Shown here: positions 43,918 to 55,441 of the stretch, piece after piece
Layout of the letters: the number at the start of each line of letters is the position of its first letter
Position numbering within the stretch: the first letter of the stretch is position 1
Origin: Liopterus haemorrhoidalis
Lineage: Eukaryota > Arthropoda > Insecta > Coleoptera > Dytiscidae
Direction: 5' to 3'
Assembly: GCA_963971575.1 (NCBI GenBank)
Contig: OZ020611.1
Location: 181,352,071 to 181,416,070 of the forward strand
Length of the DNA: 64,000 nucleotides
The notes under the pieces: generated by a model
Told to the model about the DNA's origin: nothing
Seen by the model: the letters and a program-made list of their open reading frames with translations, nothing else
Database searches by the model: none
Translations under genes and position numbers: made by a program

Positions 43918-44625
43918 CGAGGGTTGCCTTTTATATTTCGGGATTTGAATCAAAAACAATTATTTATCAACAAAAGTAGCTTTATTGTTTTTCAAAATAT
44001 TCTCCATGAAGATCAAAACTTTTGCATGCGTTTGAACCAATTTTCGAAGCACTTATTCCACTCCGATTGAGGCACCTCCAAAACATGCATTTTTAATGCA
44101 TCAACCGCTTCTTCAGGTGTCAAAAAACGTTGCTCTCGTAATTTATTCTTGATATGCGGGAGTAAATATTTGTGAGAACTCGCATTGTAAAACTATCCCA
44201 CTTATGCCCAAGACACCTCAATCTCACGATAAGTCCAATGACAATCTTGCAGTATCAGTTCACGCACAACTATTCGGAACAACAATCGATTTAGGACGAC
44301 CTTCACGAAATTCGTCCTTAAGCGAACTACGGCCACGATTGAAGTCGGCAAACCATTGATAAACTGTAATCCCTGATGGTGCTTCATCGCCAAAAGTCGA
44401 ATTAAGTTCATCGATGCACTTTTGTTGTTTTTCCCGATTTAATTCCATTTTTAGCCGAGATGATTTTTTTTCAAGTGATTGTAAACAACACAAATAGCGC
44501 TCGTACGTCAAAACTTTATACAAGTACGTATACCGTCAAAAATATCAAACTTTACGATAGAAGCGTCAGTTGCCAGATGGCAGCATTAGTTTAGCGCAAT
44601 CTCGAAATATAAGAGGCAACCCTCG
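43918..44625 (-). pseudogene. mariner element, internally deleted
   Basis: CGAGGGTTGCCTTTTATATT at the left is inverted at the right, with TA at 43916-43917 and 44626-44627. The minus-strand gene (44523 downward) reads MELNREKQQKCIDELNSTFG, DEAPSGITVYQWFADFNRGR, SSLKDEFREGRPKSIVV, the N-terminal DNA-binding half of a mariner transposase. Later scraps (HWTYREIEVSW near 44210) remain, then the 3' part (about 43930-44160) without a readable catalytic core. The same family occurs at 54463 and 59780. Confidence 0.85.
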
Positions 44626-44885
44626 TACGTTATAATTTCTTTGATGCGACGCCGAAATACCAACAAACGTAAATTGGGCGATCCGATTTTGCTATGTTAC
44701 GGAGTGCTATTCAGACTTGATGCGCGACAGATTTGCGTTATGATGTTTTGTTGCATGTCTATACGCACCTTAACAGTTCGATTTGCATATTTCGAGCAAT
44801 CTCCATACAGCTCGAGTTTTGCCCCTAATGATTATCCGGTGAAGGTTATCAAGAAGAGATAATATACAATATGTAGGACTGGCTG

Positions 44886-46062
44886 CAGGGCCGGATTTCC
44901 TTATAGGCTAAGTAGGCTCCTAGGGCCTCCTAAGTTCAGAGGGCCTCAATATTCAAAAAGATGCATATGTACTAAAATATATAAATATATATATATATAT
45001 ATGCTATAACTCAAGACCATACGAGGGGTTTTATAATTCACCCTAAATCTAGTTTTTCCCTTTATAGGTTAACTAGGGCAAATACGTTTTTGAACATGTT
45101 TATGGGTAGCAAAAAGTCGATATCTCATTGGGCCTAATAGATATTGAGGAATCCGTAATAAAAAACATTTCACCCCTTTAGAACCATTCTCTCAGTCTCA
45201 TGCAGACCTCTACCAAATAATGCATAAAGAAAAAATACAGATGGCTTTACCTAACATAGAAGCAATCCTACGACTTCTTCTTAGTTTAATGGTCACTAAC
45301 TGTTTTGAAGAGAGGTCTTTTTCAAACTTAAAAGAATTAAAAATGAATTAAGGAGCACAATGTCTCAAGACAGGTTATCTGCTCTGAGCATTCTGAGCAT
45401 TAAAAGTGATAAACTTAGAAATATTTTTAAAAAAATTAGCTGTGGCCACCACAGACCGACCGCCATCACAAAGTACTTGTATAAAATACATTCTAGCAGC
45501 AGAGTAGAAATAACGGCCTAATATTTTCTAACAGAGATATTATTTATCGTGAGCATGGAAACGTTACATATAAGTTTGAAAAATACATACTAATTAATAA
45601 AAAAAAATACATAAAATATAATTTTTCAAAATTTTTCGTTTTATCAAAAAATATCTCAAATAAAAGTTGTTAAATAAGTTGTTCCATGTTGTTAAATATT
45701 CGCAAAAATCTTAAAATAGACACGAGTAAACTCCCATTTCTAGTCAACCGATTTTTACCAAAAGTTGCTGAACTCGTGCCATTAATTTCAAAAGCTTAAA
45801 TATGAAATTTTATAAAAATATTTTTAGCCGAATTTGTTCTGCACGTGTACACAGACAGACAGACAGACCAACAGACATCATGCTAAAAATAGTCAAAACG
45901 TTATGCAGGGACCTCAATTCGTGAGATTCATCGAAATGTCAAAATCGGTATGATCACAATACCTCCCTTATATATGTTGGCGGTCAGTAAAAAGAGGTGT
46001 CTATTGAAGGGGCCTAAAAAGTTGAGTAGCCTAGGGCCTCGCGTTCTGTAAATTCGACCCTG
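44886..46062 (+). mobile_element. hAT element with transposase C-terminus, 8-bp TSD
   Basis: The termini CAGGGCCGGATTT and AAATTCGACCCTG are inverted. ACTGGCTG is duplicated at 44878-44885 and 46063-46070. The coding remnant at about 45240-45430 reads LRLLLSLMVTNCFEERSFSN then LRSTMSQDRLSALSILSIKS. This is the hAT C-terminal dimerisation region (usual 'ERSFS.L..IK..LRSTM...RL..LA.L.I'). One frameshift separates the two. HINE-1 copy e (45436-45988) is inserted just after it. Confidence 0.9.
45436..45988 (-). mobile_element. HINE-1 copy e
   Basis: The plus strand starts TTAGCTGTGGCCACCACAG and ends GCGGTCAGT, with a short GACA run at 45852-45868. It sits in an A run at the end of the hAT coding region (TTTAAAAAAA / AAAAAG). 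The family layout is as described for copy b. Confidence 0.85.
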
Positions 46063-46133
46063 ACTGGCTGAAAGGCTTGGGGGAGACCTATGATATGATC
46101 CTATGATATGATCCTATCGGGATACGATAAATA

Positions 46134-47392
46134 CCAGGTCTACAAGTATGAAATGCGGATTTTTTTCAAACTTGCCGCGCAAAGAGAGTGTATAGTTCAA
46201 AGTTTCAACACATATGTTGTTTTGTTAAGTTATCATTAAGTGTCAAATGCGTATAGGTTATAATTTGAAAAGTGATCATATAGTTTTGTTTTACTGTGTT
46301 AAAAATGTCAAATTTTGTGCCAAATAAAGAGCATTCGCGGACAGAACGACTGTTTTGTTTTCATTTGAAAAAAAAAACTGCTGCTTAATCATACCGACTG
46401 CTTCGAGAACTTATGGAGAATATGTTCCATCGCAAGATAAGTGTGAACGATGGTTTCGGCGTTTCAAAAGTGGTTACTTTGATCTTACAGACAAAGAACA
46501 TGGAAAACCTCCAAAAAATATGAAGATACAAAATTGGAAACATTGCTACAAGAAGACGATAGTCAATCACAAAAACAACTAGCAGAGCAGTTAGGCGTTA
46601 GGTACCAAGCTGTTTCCAATCGCTTACGAGTGATGGGTAAGATCCAGAAAGTTGGCAGATGGGTTCCACATGCATTGAATGAGAGGCAGATGGAAAAACG
46701 CAAAAACACTTGTGAAATTTTGCTTGCACGATACAAAATAAAGTCTTTTTTGCATCGTATCATTACTGGCGATGAAAAATGGATTTATTTTGAAAATCCC
46801 AAACGCAAATAATCATCAACTGCAAGACCGAATCGCTTTGGTAAAAAGACAATGCTCTGTACTTGGTGGGACCAAAAGGGTGTGGTCTATTATGAATTGT
46901 TAAAACCTGGTGAAACAGTTAATACCCAACGCTACCAACAACAATTGATCGAATTGAACCATTCGCTGCTCATAAAACGACCAGAATACGAAAGAAGACA
47001 GCACAAGGTAATCTTTCTTCACAATAACGCTCCATCACATAAGGCAAAAGCAGTTTGCAACACATTGGAGGCACTCAAGTGGGAAGTGCTACTTCATGCC
47101 GATTACTCACCAGACTTGGCGCCTTCAGATTACCACTTGTTCGCATCGATGGGTCACGCACTTGCCGAGCAGCACTTTTGTTCATATGAAAATGTGAAAG
47201 AATGGCTAGATAAATGGTTTGCTGGGAAAGGGGAAGAGTTCTACTAGCGAGGTATTTACAAATTGCCTGAAAGATGGGAAAAATGTATAACTTCTAATGG
47301 AGCATACTTTGAATAAATAAACTTTTACTGTTCTTTTGAGTTTAATGTGTTTTATTTTTAAAAAAATCCGCATTTCATACTTGTAGACCTGG
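46134..47392 (+). mobile_element. Nearly full-length mariner element
   Basis: CCAGGTCTACAAGTATGAAA then TGCGGATTTTTT at the left is perfectly inverted at the right end (47361-47392). TA at 46132-46133 and 47393-47394. Length 1259 bp is normal for mariner. The TIRs are intact, so it could still be moved in trans even though its own gene is broken. Confidence 0.95.
46305..47316 (+). pseudogene. mariner transposase, DD34D, lightly damaged
   Basis: Starts MSNFVPNKEHSRTERLF. The helix-turn-helix parts (CERWFRRFKSGYFDLTD; QLAEQLGVRYQAVSNRL) are followed by WVPHAL. The catalytic motifs are HRIITGDEKWIYFENPK (first Asp present), VIFLHNNAPSHKAKAV (second Asp changed to Asn in HNNAPSH) and YSPDLAPSDYHLF (third Asp present). 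Lesions: an early stop (TAA, 46387), a frameshift near 46520 in an A run, TAA at 46810-46812 and TAG at 47245-47247. The end RGIYKLPERWEKC is intact. Few changes, so a fairly recent death, but the Asn would block catalysis. Confidence 0.9.
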
Positions 47393-47394
47393 TA

Positions 47395-48458
47395 TCTTAA
47401 TTTATACGGTCATTTCGTGGAAAAGAAGTATATTGAATTTACAATTATTTAGCAGTAAACATAGTTTTATAATTTCTTTGCAACTTATTTTTCACATTCA
47501 ACCTTTTTTTTTCTTGACATGTCTCGTACATAATTTTGAGAAACATCATTGTTCACGAAAATCTGTAAAGAAGATACAGATAAGAAGATGCAATAAAATT
47601 GTAATGAAGTCATACAATCCGTGTGCAGTGTCGACAGTCCTGCAGTAGGATGAACGTATTCGAGGCCTGACGCTGAATTGTGAAACAAAAACGCTTAAGG
47701 CGCTTACCGGTATATACTCGTACTGAATCATTTTATTTAAATAAAAATCTTTATTTATTTGAATGTCCAGATCTGCGTTTCCGCACGAGATAACATTCAA
47801 ATATTTCTGACCGCACCGAACTCCACCTAGATATCGCCCTCATAAATGTTATATTTAAATTTATTGAAGTTTCAATTTCGAAACGTTTTGACTTGCAAAA
47901 AACTGATAAATGTATTTTTTATTTTGTAAAATTTAAATGTTATCTTATAATATATTGGTTTAAATCATATAGAATAAACGAATATTTTCACGCCAAGGTG
48001 CGTATTTTTACTGACCTAGATATTCCATTTAGAGCAGCATTTCCGAAACTGTGATCCACGGGTCCCTGGGGGCCGACAATTTCAAGAAAAGAACCAGATA
48101 TTGACTTTGTAGCTTAGATACTTCCTTGAAAAATCAATGAAAATAATAATAATAAGAAATATTATAAACAAAATCAAATGATTCAATGCCATTTTGCGCT
48201 ACTTATTTGTACGAACAACCATTTTCTTCACTAAGGTATTTCACAAACAAGCAAACAAAAAGGAAAACATTATATTGAACTGAATATTTATTTATTTGAG
48301 ATTATTTAAACAAATAAAAGACTTGTTTGAGACAAAGAAAGTAGTCTACTTTACAGGGCCATTAGCATTAATAGTTATTTATGCACTTAGTGTGTAAAGG
48401 TGGTATTTTCAGTTGAGTGCAAAAATGGTTTCACGAGATTGAAAAGAGTACTTTACAC
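47395..48458. other. Intergenic; one hAT-like terminus
   Basis: About 48032-48085 (GAGCAGCATTTCCGAAACTG, TCCCTGGGGG) looks like a worn hAT end of the 'CAG.GGTTCCCAAACTGTG' type. No partner end found. The rest is unremarkable. Confidence 0.4.
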
Positions 48459-49030
48459 TAGAGGTGGGAAATGCGAATCTTTTAAAAGATTCGTTCAGTA
48501 TAGAATGATTCTCTAAAAGGATTAGTTCTCTTGGAACGAATCGTTGGCGTACAACAAATCTATTGTTTACTGTATACTTTACGCTGTATTTGGCTTTGAT
48601 ATTGCATAGTTGTGTACTGGGAGCTGAGAAAAGTACCTATACTTACTTCTGTAGTCGCTAGTAGTTCGCGAACAGCGAACGTGTCAGTATACGTAGTACG
48701 TGTACGTGCCACGTTCAAGTAAACACATTGTACGGCGCAGTGTATCGAGTCTGCCGTTCAGCTGTCCGCTCGTGCCATGTTCTAAGTTCGACAGACTGAG
48801 CCAACGTACCAGACTACAGACATAGATGTACGTGTGTTCCACACTACACAGCCACCAGCCTGAGCTCCGTGCCTGACCCTCGTTCCGTTCCGTTCCATAT
48901 CGAGTCACACTCCTCACTCCCTAGCATTGGTTCGTGAGTTCGCGTACTGAAGATTCGTTCGCTGCTTATTAAAAGATTCGGTCGTATCAATTCATTGCAA
49001 CGATTCGTTCTATTGGAACGAAGGTTGAAG
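48459..49030. mobile_element. hAT-like element with ATTCGTTC repeats
   Basis: Starts TAGAGGTGGGAAATGCGAAT and has ATTCGTTC/GAACGAAT motifs clustered at both ends (48488-48545 and 48950-49025), as in hAT subterminal repeats. A GC-richer middle (48650-48960) has no recognised gene. The right terminus and TSD are not clear. Confidence 0.45.
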
Positions 49031-49204
49031 TGATGAACGACAGTTGGTTATAATAGCAATAATTTACGCACTAATGCGTAATAGTTATTTATGTATCTAA
49101 GGAGTAAAGTGATAGTTTAATGCACTTTACTAGCGAGATGCACACAATTTATTTAATCAATTTGAAATTTGATTTCACATAATTTTCCAACAGAAATCAA
49201 TAGA

Positions 49205-51950
49205 CCTAAGTTATTTATTTATTTATTTATTTTTTTTATTTATTTGGTTAATAGGGTTGTAAACAGGTGCATATCACCCAAAACTACAACCTCGGATACA
49301 TAATTTACATAAGAAAAGTTTACATGTTTTTACAGATTACTATGTGTATGAAAATAACAAAAATAAAATAAAAGTAATAAAAATAATAATAATAACAACA
49401 TTAATAACAATATAAAAATATAAATAATTTAAAAGGAAAGGTATAAAACTATATAAATATATGGATTCACAAAATTACAATATTAAAATTACAAAATAAG
49501 CGCATTCAACATGAATTATCATTGAATAGACATATAGGTATTTAAGAAATATTTTTTGATTTTATTTTTCACATGTGGCAGATCGTCATGATGAATGTCT
49601 AGATTAAGTTTTTTAATTAAATTATTAACTGTAATTGGCATTCTAGTAAGAGGAGCATTACAGAATAGGGTTGTTCTTGAAAAGGGCACGTCGAATAAAG
49701 ACTCATTACGGAGATTGCGGTTTGGTATATTAAATTTTATTTGTGCCAGAAGATCAGGACTGTCGAAATAGAAATTTATTATTTTGAAAAATATTATTGT
49801 ATCTGTAAGATGTCTACGGTCCTGCAGAGCTAATAGATTAAAATATTGGCAACGAATTAAATAGTTGGAAGAAGTGAGCGGAGACTTTAGTGACAAATAT
49901 GAAAGAAATCTTTTCTGTATTCGCTCAATACGATTTATATGGACAGCAAAATGTGGGTTCCAGATGACAGAGCTAAAGTTTATGATACTTAGAACGTAAG
50001 CATTATAAAGCGTTAGAATAGTGTTTGTGTTTCTAAAGGATCTAGTAGTACGCATGATAAAGCCTGCCATTTTGTACGCGCGCTTACATATGTGGTCTAT
50101 GTGTGCAAAAATGTGAGTTTGGAGTCGAATATAACGCCTAGATCCTTCACTTGACCGACGGTTTGGATAACATTATTATTAAAATGATACTGGAAATCTA
50201 TTTTGTGCAAATTTTTAGTAAAAGTTATGTGATGGCATTTTTCAAAGTTTAAAACTAATTTATTATTTGTGCAATGTTCAAAAAAGCGATTTAGATCTGC
50301 CTGCAGATGGTAGCAGTCGTTTATTGATTTAATTTTAATGTAAATTTTTAAATCATCTGCGTACAAAAGTATATTAGAATAAACAAAACAGGGACTGACA
50401 TCATTCATATAAAGAATAAATAATAGTGGTACGAGATGCGAACCTTGGGGTATACCAGAAGTAGTGTTGAAAAACTTGGAATGATAGCCATTTACTACAA
50501 CTGCTTGTGATCTATTAGAGATATAGGAACAAATCCAACGCAAGAGGATGCCGTGTATACCGATTTCAATGAGTTTACTAATGAGGTTTTCAAGGTCAAT
50601 TTTATCAAATGCTTTGCAGAGGTCAGTATATACAGCATCCACCTGAACACGTGAATCAAGAGAACTTGAAAGAAACTGATGGTAGTTGATTAAATTTGTT
50701 TCAACCGATCTTTTCTTAAAGAATCCATGCTGTTGTTCAATGATTGCATGTTGTAAACTGCAAGTTAGATCATCACATATAATTTTTTCAAATAGTTTAG
50801 GTATTGCAGATAATATCGAAATAGGTCTATAATTTTTGATGTCATGAAGATCACCACCTTTGAAAATCGGAGTCACTAGAGCAAATTTCCAAATAGAGGG
50901 AAACTGTCTTAATGTTAGCGACTTTTTGAATAATAATGCTAAAGGAACTGTAAATCCAGAGAAACAGTATTTCAGTAATAAGGAAGGTAGTCCATCGTAA
51001 CCTGCTCCTTTCTTCGGATCTAAAGATTTCAAGCGTTTATATAGACCGCAACTATCAATAAGATTATCTGCGTAAGAGCTAGTTTTAGTGAAGAAATTTG
51101 AATCTGGTAACGCAGAACTTGAGCCCTTTTCATAAACAGATCTAAAATAGGAGGCAAAAGTCTCTGCGATATCAATTCCTGTAACTGCAGTATGTCCATT
51201 GAATGTTATAAAGTTAGGTATAGTTGAATTAGAATTCTTTTTATTGCGAAAATATTTCCAGAAATATTTTGGGTCACAGATAATGTTATCTTCAACTTTT
51301 TTAAGATATCTTTTATAATCATTCTGAATTAACTGCTTACTTCTAGATCTTAAAATTTTAAAGGTTAACTCATCAAGTGGATTGCCATATCGCTTCCAGT
51401 TAGTATGAAATGTTAATTTTTCTTTGATAACTTTAATAGTAGATTTAGAGAACCAACGCGGATAATGCTTATTGATAGTTTTTGTGCGGGGGACGTTATT
51501 ATCTAGGATAGTGTACAATTTTGAATAAAATATATTTACGGTCTCAGCGCAACTCAAATCTGTGTCACCAATTACCGCATTCCAATCGATCGACAAAAGT
51601 TCTTGATTGATTCTATTAAAATCAGCGTTTTTAAAGTTATAGGAATTTTTGTTAGTGTTAAACTTGAGTGTATTTATTACTCTTCCTGAAGATATATGAA
51701 ATGCAAGTGATGGATGATACCGATCTTCGCTAACTAGAGGATATTCACATCTAATTAAGTTTAGGTTATTTAAATTTGAATCGTTTGACAGAATTAAGTC
51801 AAGAATTCCGTCAAACAGATTTACATTTTTGTTGTATTGCGTTAAGCCACACAAAGCTATTGTGTCAACAAAACGGATTGACCGCGCATACGGATTGACG
51901 CGGAAACCGGATGACCGCGGAACGGATTGACCGTTATTGTTATGTTGCAA
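49205..51950 (-). pseudogene. Best-preserved LINE: RT nearly intact, one frameshift
   Basis: The minus strand opens near 51950 (5'-truncated inside the endonuclease: FVDTIALCGLTQYN ... GILDLILSN). It continues for about 600 codons through the RT motifs GAGYDGLPSLLLKYC, YRPISILSAIPKLFEKII, VYTDLCKAFDKID, GIPQGSHLVPLLFILYMND, LLYADDLKIY and KDLGVIFDSKLTF. At about 50109 one extra T shifts the frame. HIDHICKRAYKMAGFIMRTT and the C-terminus then run to 49519 (RIERIQKRFLSYL, LLALQDRRHLTDTIIFFKII). The A/T-rich 3' UTR ends in a (TTTA)n tail at 49210. CR1/jockey-like, no RNase H. Confidence 0.9.
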
Positions 51951-52171
51951 CGGAGACAGATTGTTTATATTAAGAAAAATAGAAATTGTTTATGTCACGT
52001 TGAATGATCTAATATTGGGTATTTTAAGTATTTTAAATTTAATAGATATTGTGAAGATTTGTTAAAATGTATACAAATAACACAGTTAATAATTTTAAAA
52101 TGGAAATAAACGGTGATGATGGCGACGAGAACTCTATTGGGACACCACTAGATATTGTGCAATGGAGACAA

Positions 52172-52948
52172 CTGCCGAATTAGTGCCTGAAAAATCAAAG
52201 AAATTGTATAAAAAAGCATATCCAGATACAGATTTCAGAAAATGGTGCGATAAGAAGAGTGTAGGCCAGCGGTTTCCAAACTTTGTTCAGTAACGACCCC
52301 CTTAGAAAAAATCCCATCTCTGGCGCCCCCCCCCCCTATTTAGGAAATTTATAAACAATTTGTAAATAATTTCTTTATTGAAATAATAATCACAAAAGTA
52401 GCAAAAATATGTAATGTAAATACTTTCTCTAATTCCTAAATATTTATTTTCACAACATAAAATACGAAAATCATATAAAAATAAATTATATTAATATTAA
52501 ATATGTAATACAAATTAAAAATGGAATAAAAATCAATTTTAATGTGATGGGTTTTAATGTGATGGAATTTTAAGTATGGGCTTGTTTCTTCGCACATAAT
52601 TCGTTAAATCACGGTTTATATGAAGAAAGAGCCACTCTTATTTCGTCTTCCACTATTAACCGTGTGCGATGTTTTGTATTAATAACAGCTAATGTGGAAA
52701 ATCCTGCGTCCCACGACCCCCTGGTGAATCTTGTACGACCCCCAAGGGGGTCGCGACCCCACTTTGGAAACCGCTGGTGTAGGTAATTACACAGAACTAT
52801 CACTGTTTTACTATTTTACTTGAAAATGAACCTTCAACTTCAACAGTCATAAATTTTAATTAGTAAAAAAACTAATTTGGAAAATGAAGATCACAATATT
52901 AATGTTGTAAATTCTAGTAATATTAGTATTACAATAAATAATAAATAA
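52172..52948 (+). pseudogene. Crypton-like tyrosine recombinase remnant, split by hAT
   Basis: From ATG 52172 the frame reads ETTAELVPEKSKKLYKKAYP then DTDFRKWCDKKSV. I recognise this as the N-terminal core-binding start of Crypton-type tyrosine-recombinase-like proteins common in insects ('LVPEKS.K.Y...Y..F..W'). The hAT at 52267-52776 interrupts it. After it come GNYTELSLFYYF and, past stops, NLENEDHNINVVNSSNISIT ending at 52946-52948, like the Asn-rich tails of this family. The catalytic domain (Arg...His-x-x-Arg...Tyr) is deleted. Assignment rests on short motifs. Confidence 0.5.
52267..52776 (-). mobile_element. hAT element with transposase C-terminus
   Basis: TIR CAGCGGTTTCCAAA at both ends. 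The flanks GTGTAGGC (52259-52266) and GTGTAGGT (52777-52784) are an 8-bp TSD with one mismatch. The minus strand codes DAGFSTLAVINTKHRTRLIV then EDEIRVALSSYKP, a stop, and FNELCAKKQAHT. This is the C-terminal end of ZBED-related hAT transposases. A C10 run lies at about 52327. Internally deleted. Confidence 0.85.
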
Positions 52949-53164
52949 TTATGCTATTTGTCTTTTTTACATATGCCACTTTTTTGAGGGAATGAAGATA
53001 AAAAAAAAATCCCTAGTGAATAAAGTGACACTTTATGTGTTAAAAACTGGATACATAATGTCGGTTTAACACCCGGTTTTGAGAAAAGTAAATAACTTTA
53101 CAAACTAGCAAAAGTGTCATTTTATAAACTTAAATGCGTGCGTGTCTACTTTATGCATGATGGT

Positions 53165-53605
53165 AGAAAAAGTATTTTGTCCACGACCACTATAGAATTT
53201 ACCAATTCTAAAACCAATTGACTACAGAATGTTAATATTCTAACACAAGAGTTGGAATGTTATTCTAAAGCACATAACCTCTTATGCATTTTACGTGTAT
53301 TTCATTCCATCACTTGTTATGGAATAACTATTCTATGCTTGTTGTCATTTGTTTTTTTAGAGTAACATTAAAATATATGCAATGTTTAAAATAAACAAAT
53401 GCAACATAACCTAAAAAGTACTAAAATAGTGGCAAATTAAATTAAAATTAAACAAATAATAAATAAAAAAATAAGTTTAATTCAATGATTAATTTGTTAT
53501 GTAATATAAATTATTTGTTAAGATAAAATGTATGTTAAAATAATTATTTGTTAATTTTTTTTTTCTTTCTGGTGGTCGTGGAGAAAGTAGTGTCTGTGAC
53601 TCGGT
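53165..53605. mobile_element. Possible TIR element (TCCACGACCAC)
   Basis: GTATTTTGTCCACGACCACT near 53172 is inverted at about 53567-53592 (TGGTGGTCGTGGAGAAAGTA). The interior is AT-rich and non-coding. No TSD established. Confidence 0.45.
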
Positions 53606-53739
53606 TGGAAGAGAAAATTTAATGCATCGAATTTCCTCATTCCAACCTTGTTACAGAATATACTATTATTATATACTTTTGCAAACAATAATATATTATT
53701 TAATTACAGAATTTAGGTACTGGCTGGTTGGCTTTTACT

Positions 53740-54460
53740 AACATATTTATTATTTATTTATTTTTTTATTTATTTACGTTTACATCTGTCCAAGAGTGTT
53801 AACCCAATTACTGGACAGAACAACTTAAGTGAACAATAGATATTATAAACATCGCAATAATATACAAAATGCACAAATTTACAAAAATATACAATCTAGG
53901 AAGTAAAATTAATATAAAGTAACAAACAAAAAATATTAATAATAAAAAAATAAAATATAGAAATTAATAGAATGATAAATAATTAAATACGATAAAAATT
54001 GAAGAAACAAAAACATTCAAAAAAGATTTACAAGCAACTCGTTTAGAGATAATGTGAGCTCATACTGTTTGTAGGAGATTTGAGAAATACATTGGAATGA
54101 GCAGGAGGAAGGTAAAAAAAAGATGGATTTCTGGTTATAAGAAGAAGGGTGTGAAAATTAATTTGTTGTAATTAGGTGAGACCGTCGATCTCCCAGAAAT
54201 AAGTTTTTTCATATAGCTTTAATGAATTCGTGTCACGACGTTCACTTAAAGGTTTCATTGAAAATAGTTGAATAAGGGTAGTATAAGTCGAATGGGGGGT
54301 AGGATCCCATGATCTTATAATAATTACACTATAAGAACTTGTTTTTTGTTCGATTTTTATTTCTTCTATAAAATGGCAATTGTTATTTAATTTAACGAAC
54401 TTCCTAGCTATAACAGTTCTCGAGATAACAATGGTGGATATATTAAAATGAACAAGCCAT
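53740..54460 (-). pseudogene. LINE 3' end, 5'-truncated
   Basis: The minus strand has a worn C-terminal RT block (RRDTNSLKLYEKTYFWEIDG near 54200, preceded by HSTYTTLIQLFSMKPLSE). A long A-rich UTR leads to a (TTTA)n-type tail at 53740-53775. CR1/jockey-like. It directly abuts the mariner beginning at about 54463. Confidence 0.6.
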
Positions 54461-54462
54461 AT

Positions 54463-55425
54463 ACGAGGGCAATATTGAAATGTTTCATTATTTTATTCGT
54501 AAAATTTGACATTTGTTATTGTGAAATAAGTGGCAGCTTATAAATTGACCGAGTAGTTTGTTGACAGTGAGCGTTAAAAGTTTATGAAAATGTAGATTTT
54601 ACTCGTGAAGGTTTTCGTTGGATGATTTTTAACGATTTTAGTAAAGGCCTAACTCAACAACAATGCATAGATTCTCTTCGTTCAACTTTTGGTAATGAAG
54701 CATCATTAGAAAAAAAATTGGTTGTGGTTGTGCGTCCGTCAGTGATGAATCTCGTGAAGGTCAACCAAAATGGGTTGTGATTTAAAAAAAAATCGATGCT
54801 GTGCGCAAAATGATTGAAGAAGATCGGCATGTGACTTAACGTGAGATAGAGGCATTATTTGGCATATCGTAGAATGCAATACATTCGATTTTTCATGAAC
54901 ATTTAGCTGTGAAAAAGATCTCTTCCCGATGGATTCCGCATAATTTTACCGAAGCTCAAAAAAAGGCTCGTGTTGATCGTTGTAAAAAAATGCAAAAAAA
55001 AAAACAATCTAGGCACTGCAAAATCCGTATAAAACATCGTTACAGGCTAGGAAACTTGGATTTATTCATATGAACCGGAAACTAAGCAACAATCCACTGT
55101 TTGTGCTTTCCAAGATAAACCGAAACCCATAAAAGTTATTCGTTCACGAAGCACATGATCGCTTGTTTCTTCGGTTGTACTGGGCATGTCGCAACCATTC
55201 CTTTAGAAGATCGGAGAACAGTTAATACTGAATGGTATACAACAATTTGATTGCCAGAAGTCATCGAAAAGAGCAGAAAAAACAACCAAAAACGTCGCAT
55301 CATTCTTCATCATGACAATGCAAGCTCCCACACAGCATGTCAAACAATTGATTATTTGAAGGAGAAAAACATCGAATTAATGTCTCATTGCCCGTATTCA
55401 CCTAATTTAATTTTGGGGGTGCCGC
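54463..55425 (+). pseudogene. mariner transposase, truncated at the 3' end
   Basis: The left terminus ATACGAGGGCAATATTG is followed by N-terminal REGFRWMIFNDFSKGLTQQQ and CIDSLRSTFGNEAS. Then come SVSDESREGQPKWVVI, IDAVRKMIEEDRHVT, SSRWIPHNFTEAQKKARVDR and, near the end, RRIILHHDNASSHTACQTID (second catalytic Asp). It breaks off in CPYSPNLI, where the third Asp should be, and the sequence changes to an unrelated repeat. Several stops and shifts. Same family as 43918-44625 and 59780-60548. Confidence 0.8.
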
Positions 55426-55441
55426 ACTTCTTATATTCCGG

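Larger units (their letters stand above)
43272..44770 (+). mobile_element. PIF/Harbinger element, TSD TAA, holding a mariner
   Basis: The left terminus AGATGCGTATAGACATGCAA and its inverse at the right (TTGCATGTCTATACGCACCT) are flanked by TAA at 43269-43271 and 44771-44773. It encodes the start of a Harbinger transposase (43505-43815). A mariner with its own TA duplication (43918-44625) lies inside. Its TIRs differ from the Harbinger at 30732, so it is a second family. Confidence 0.85.
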
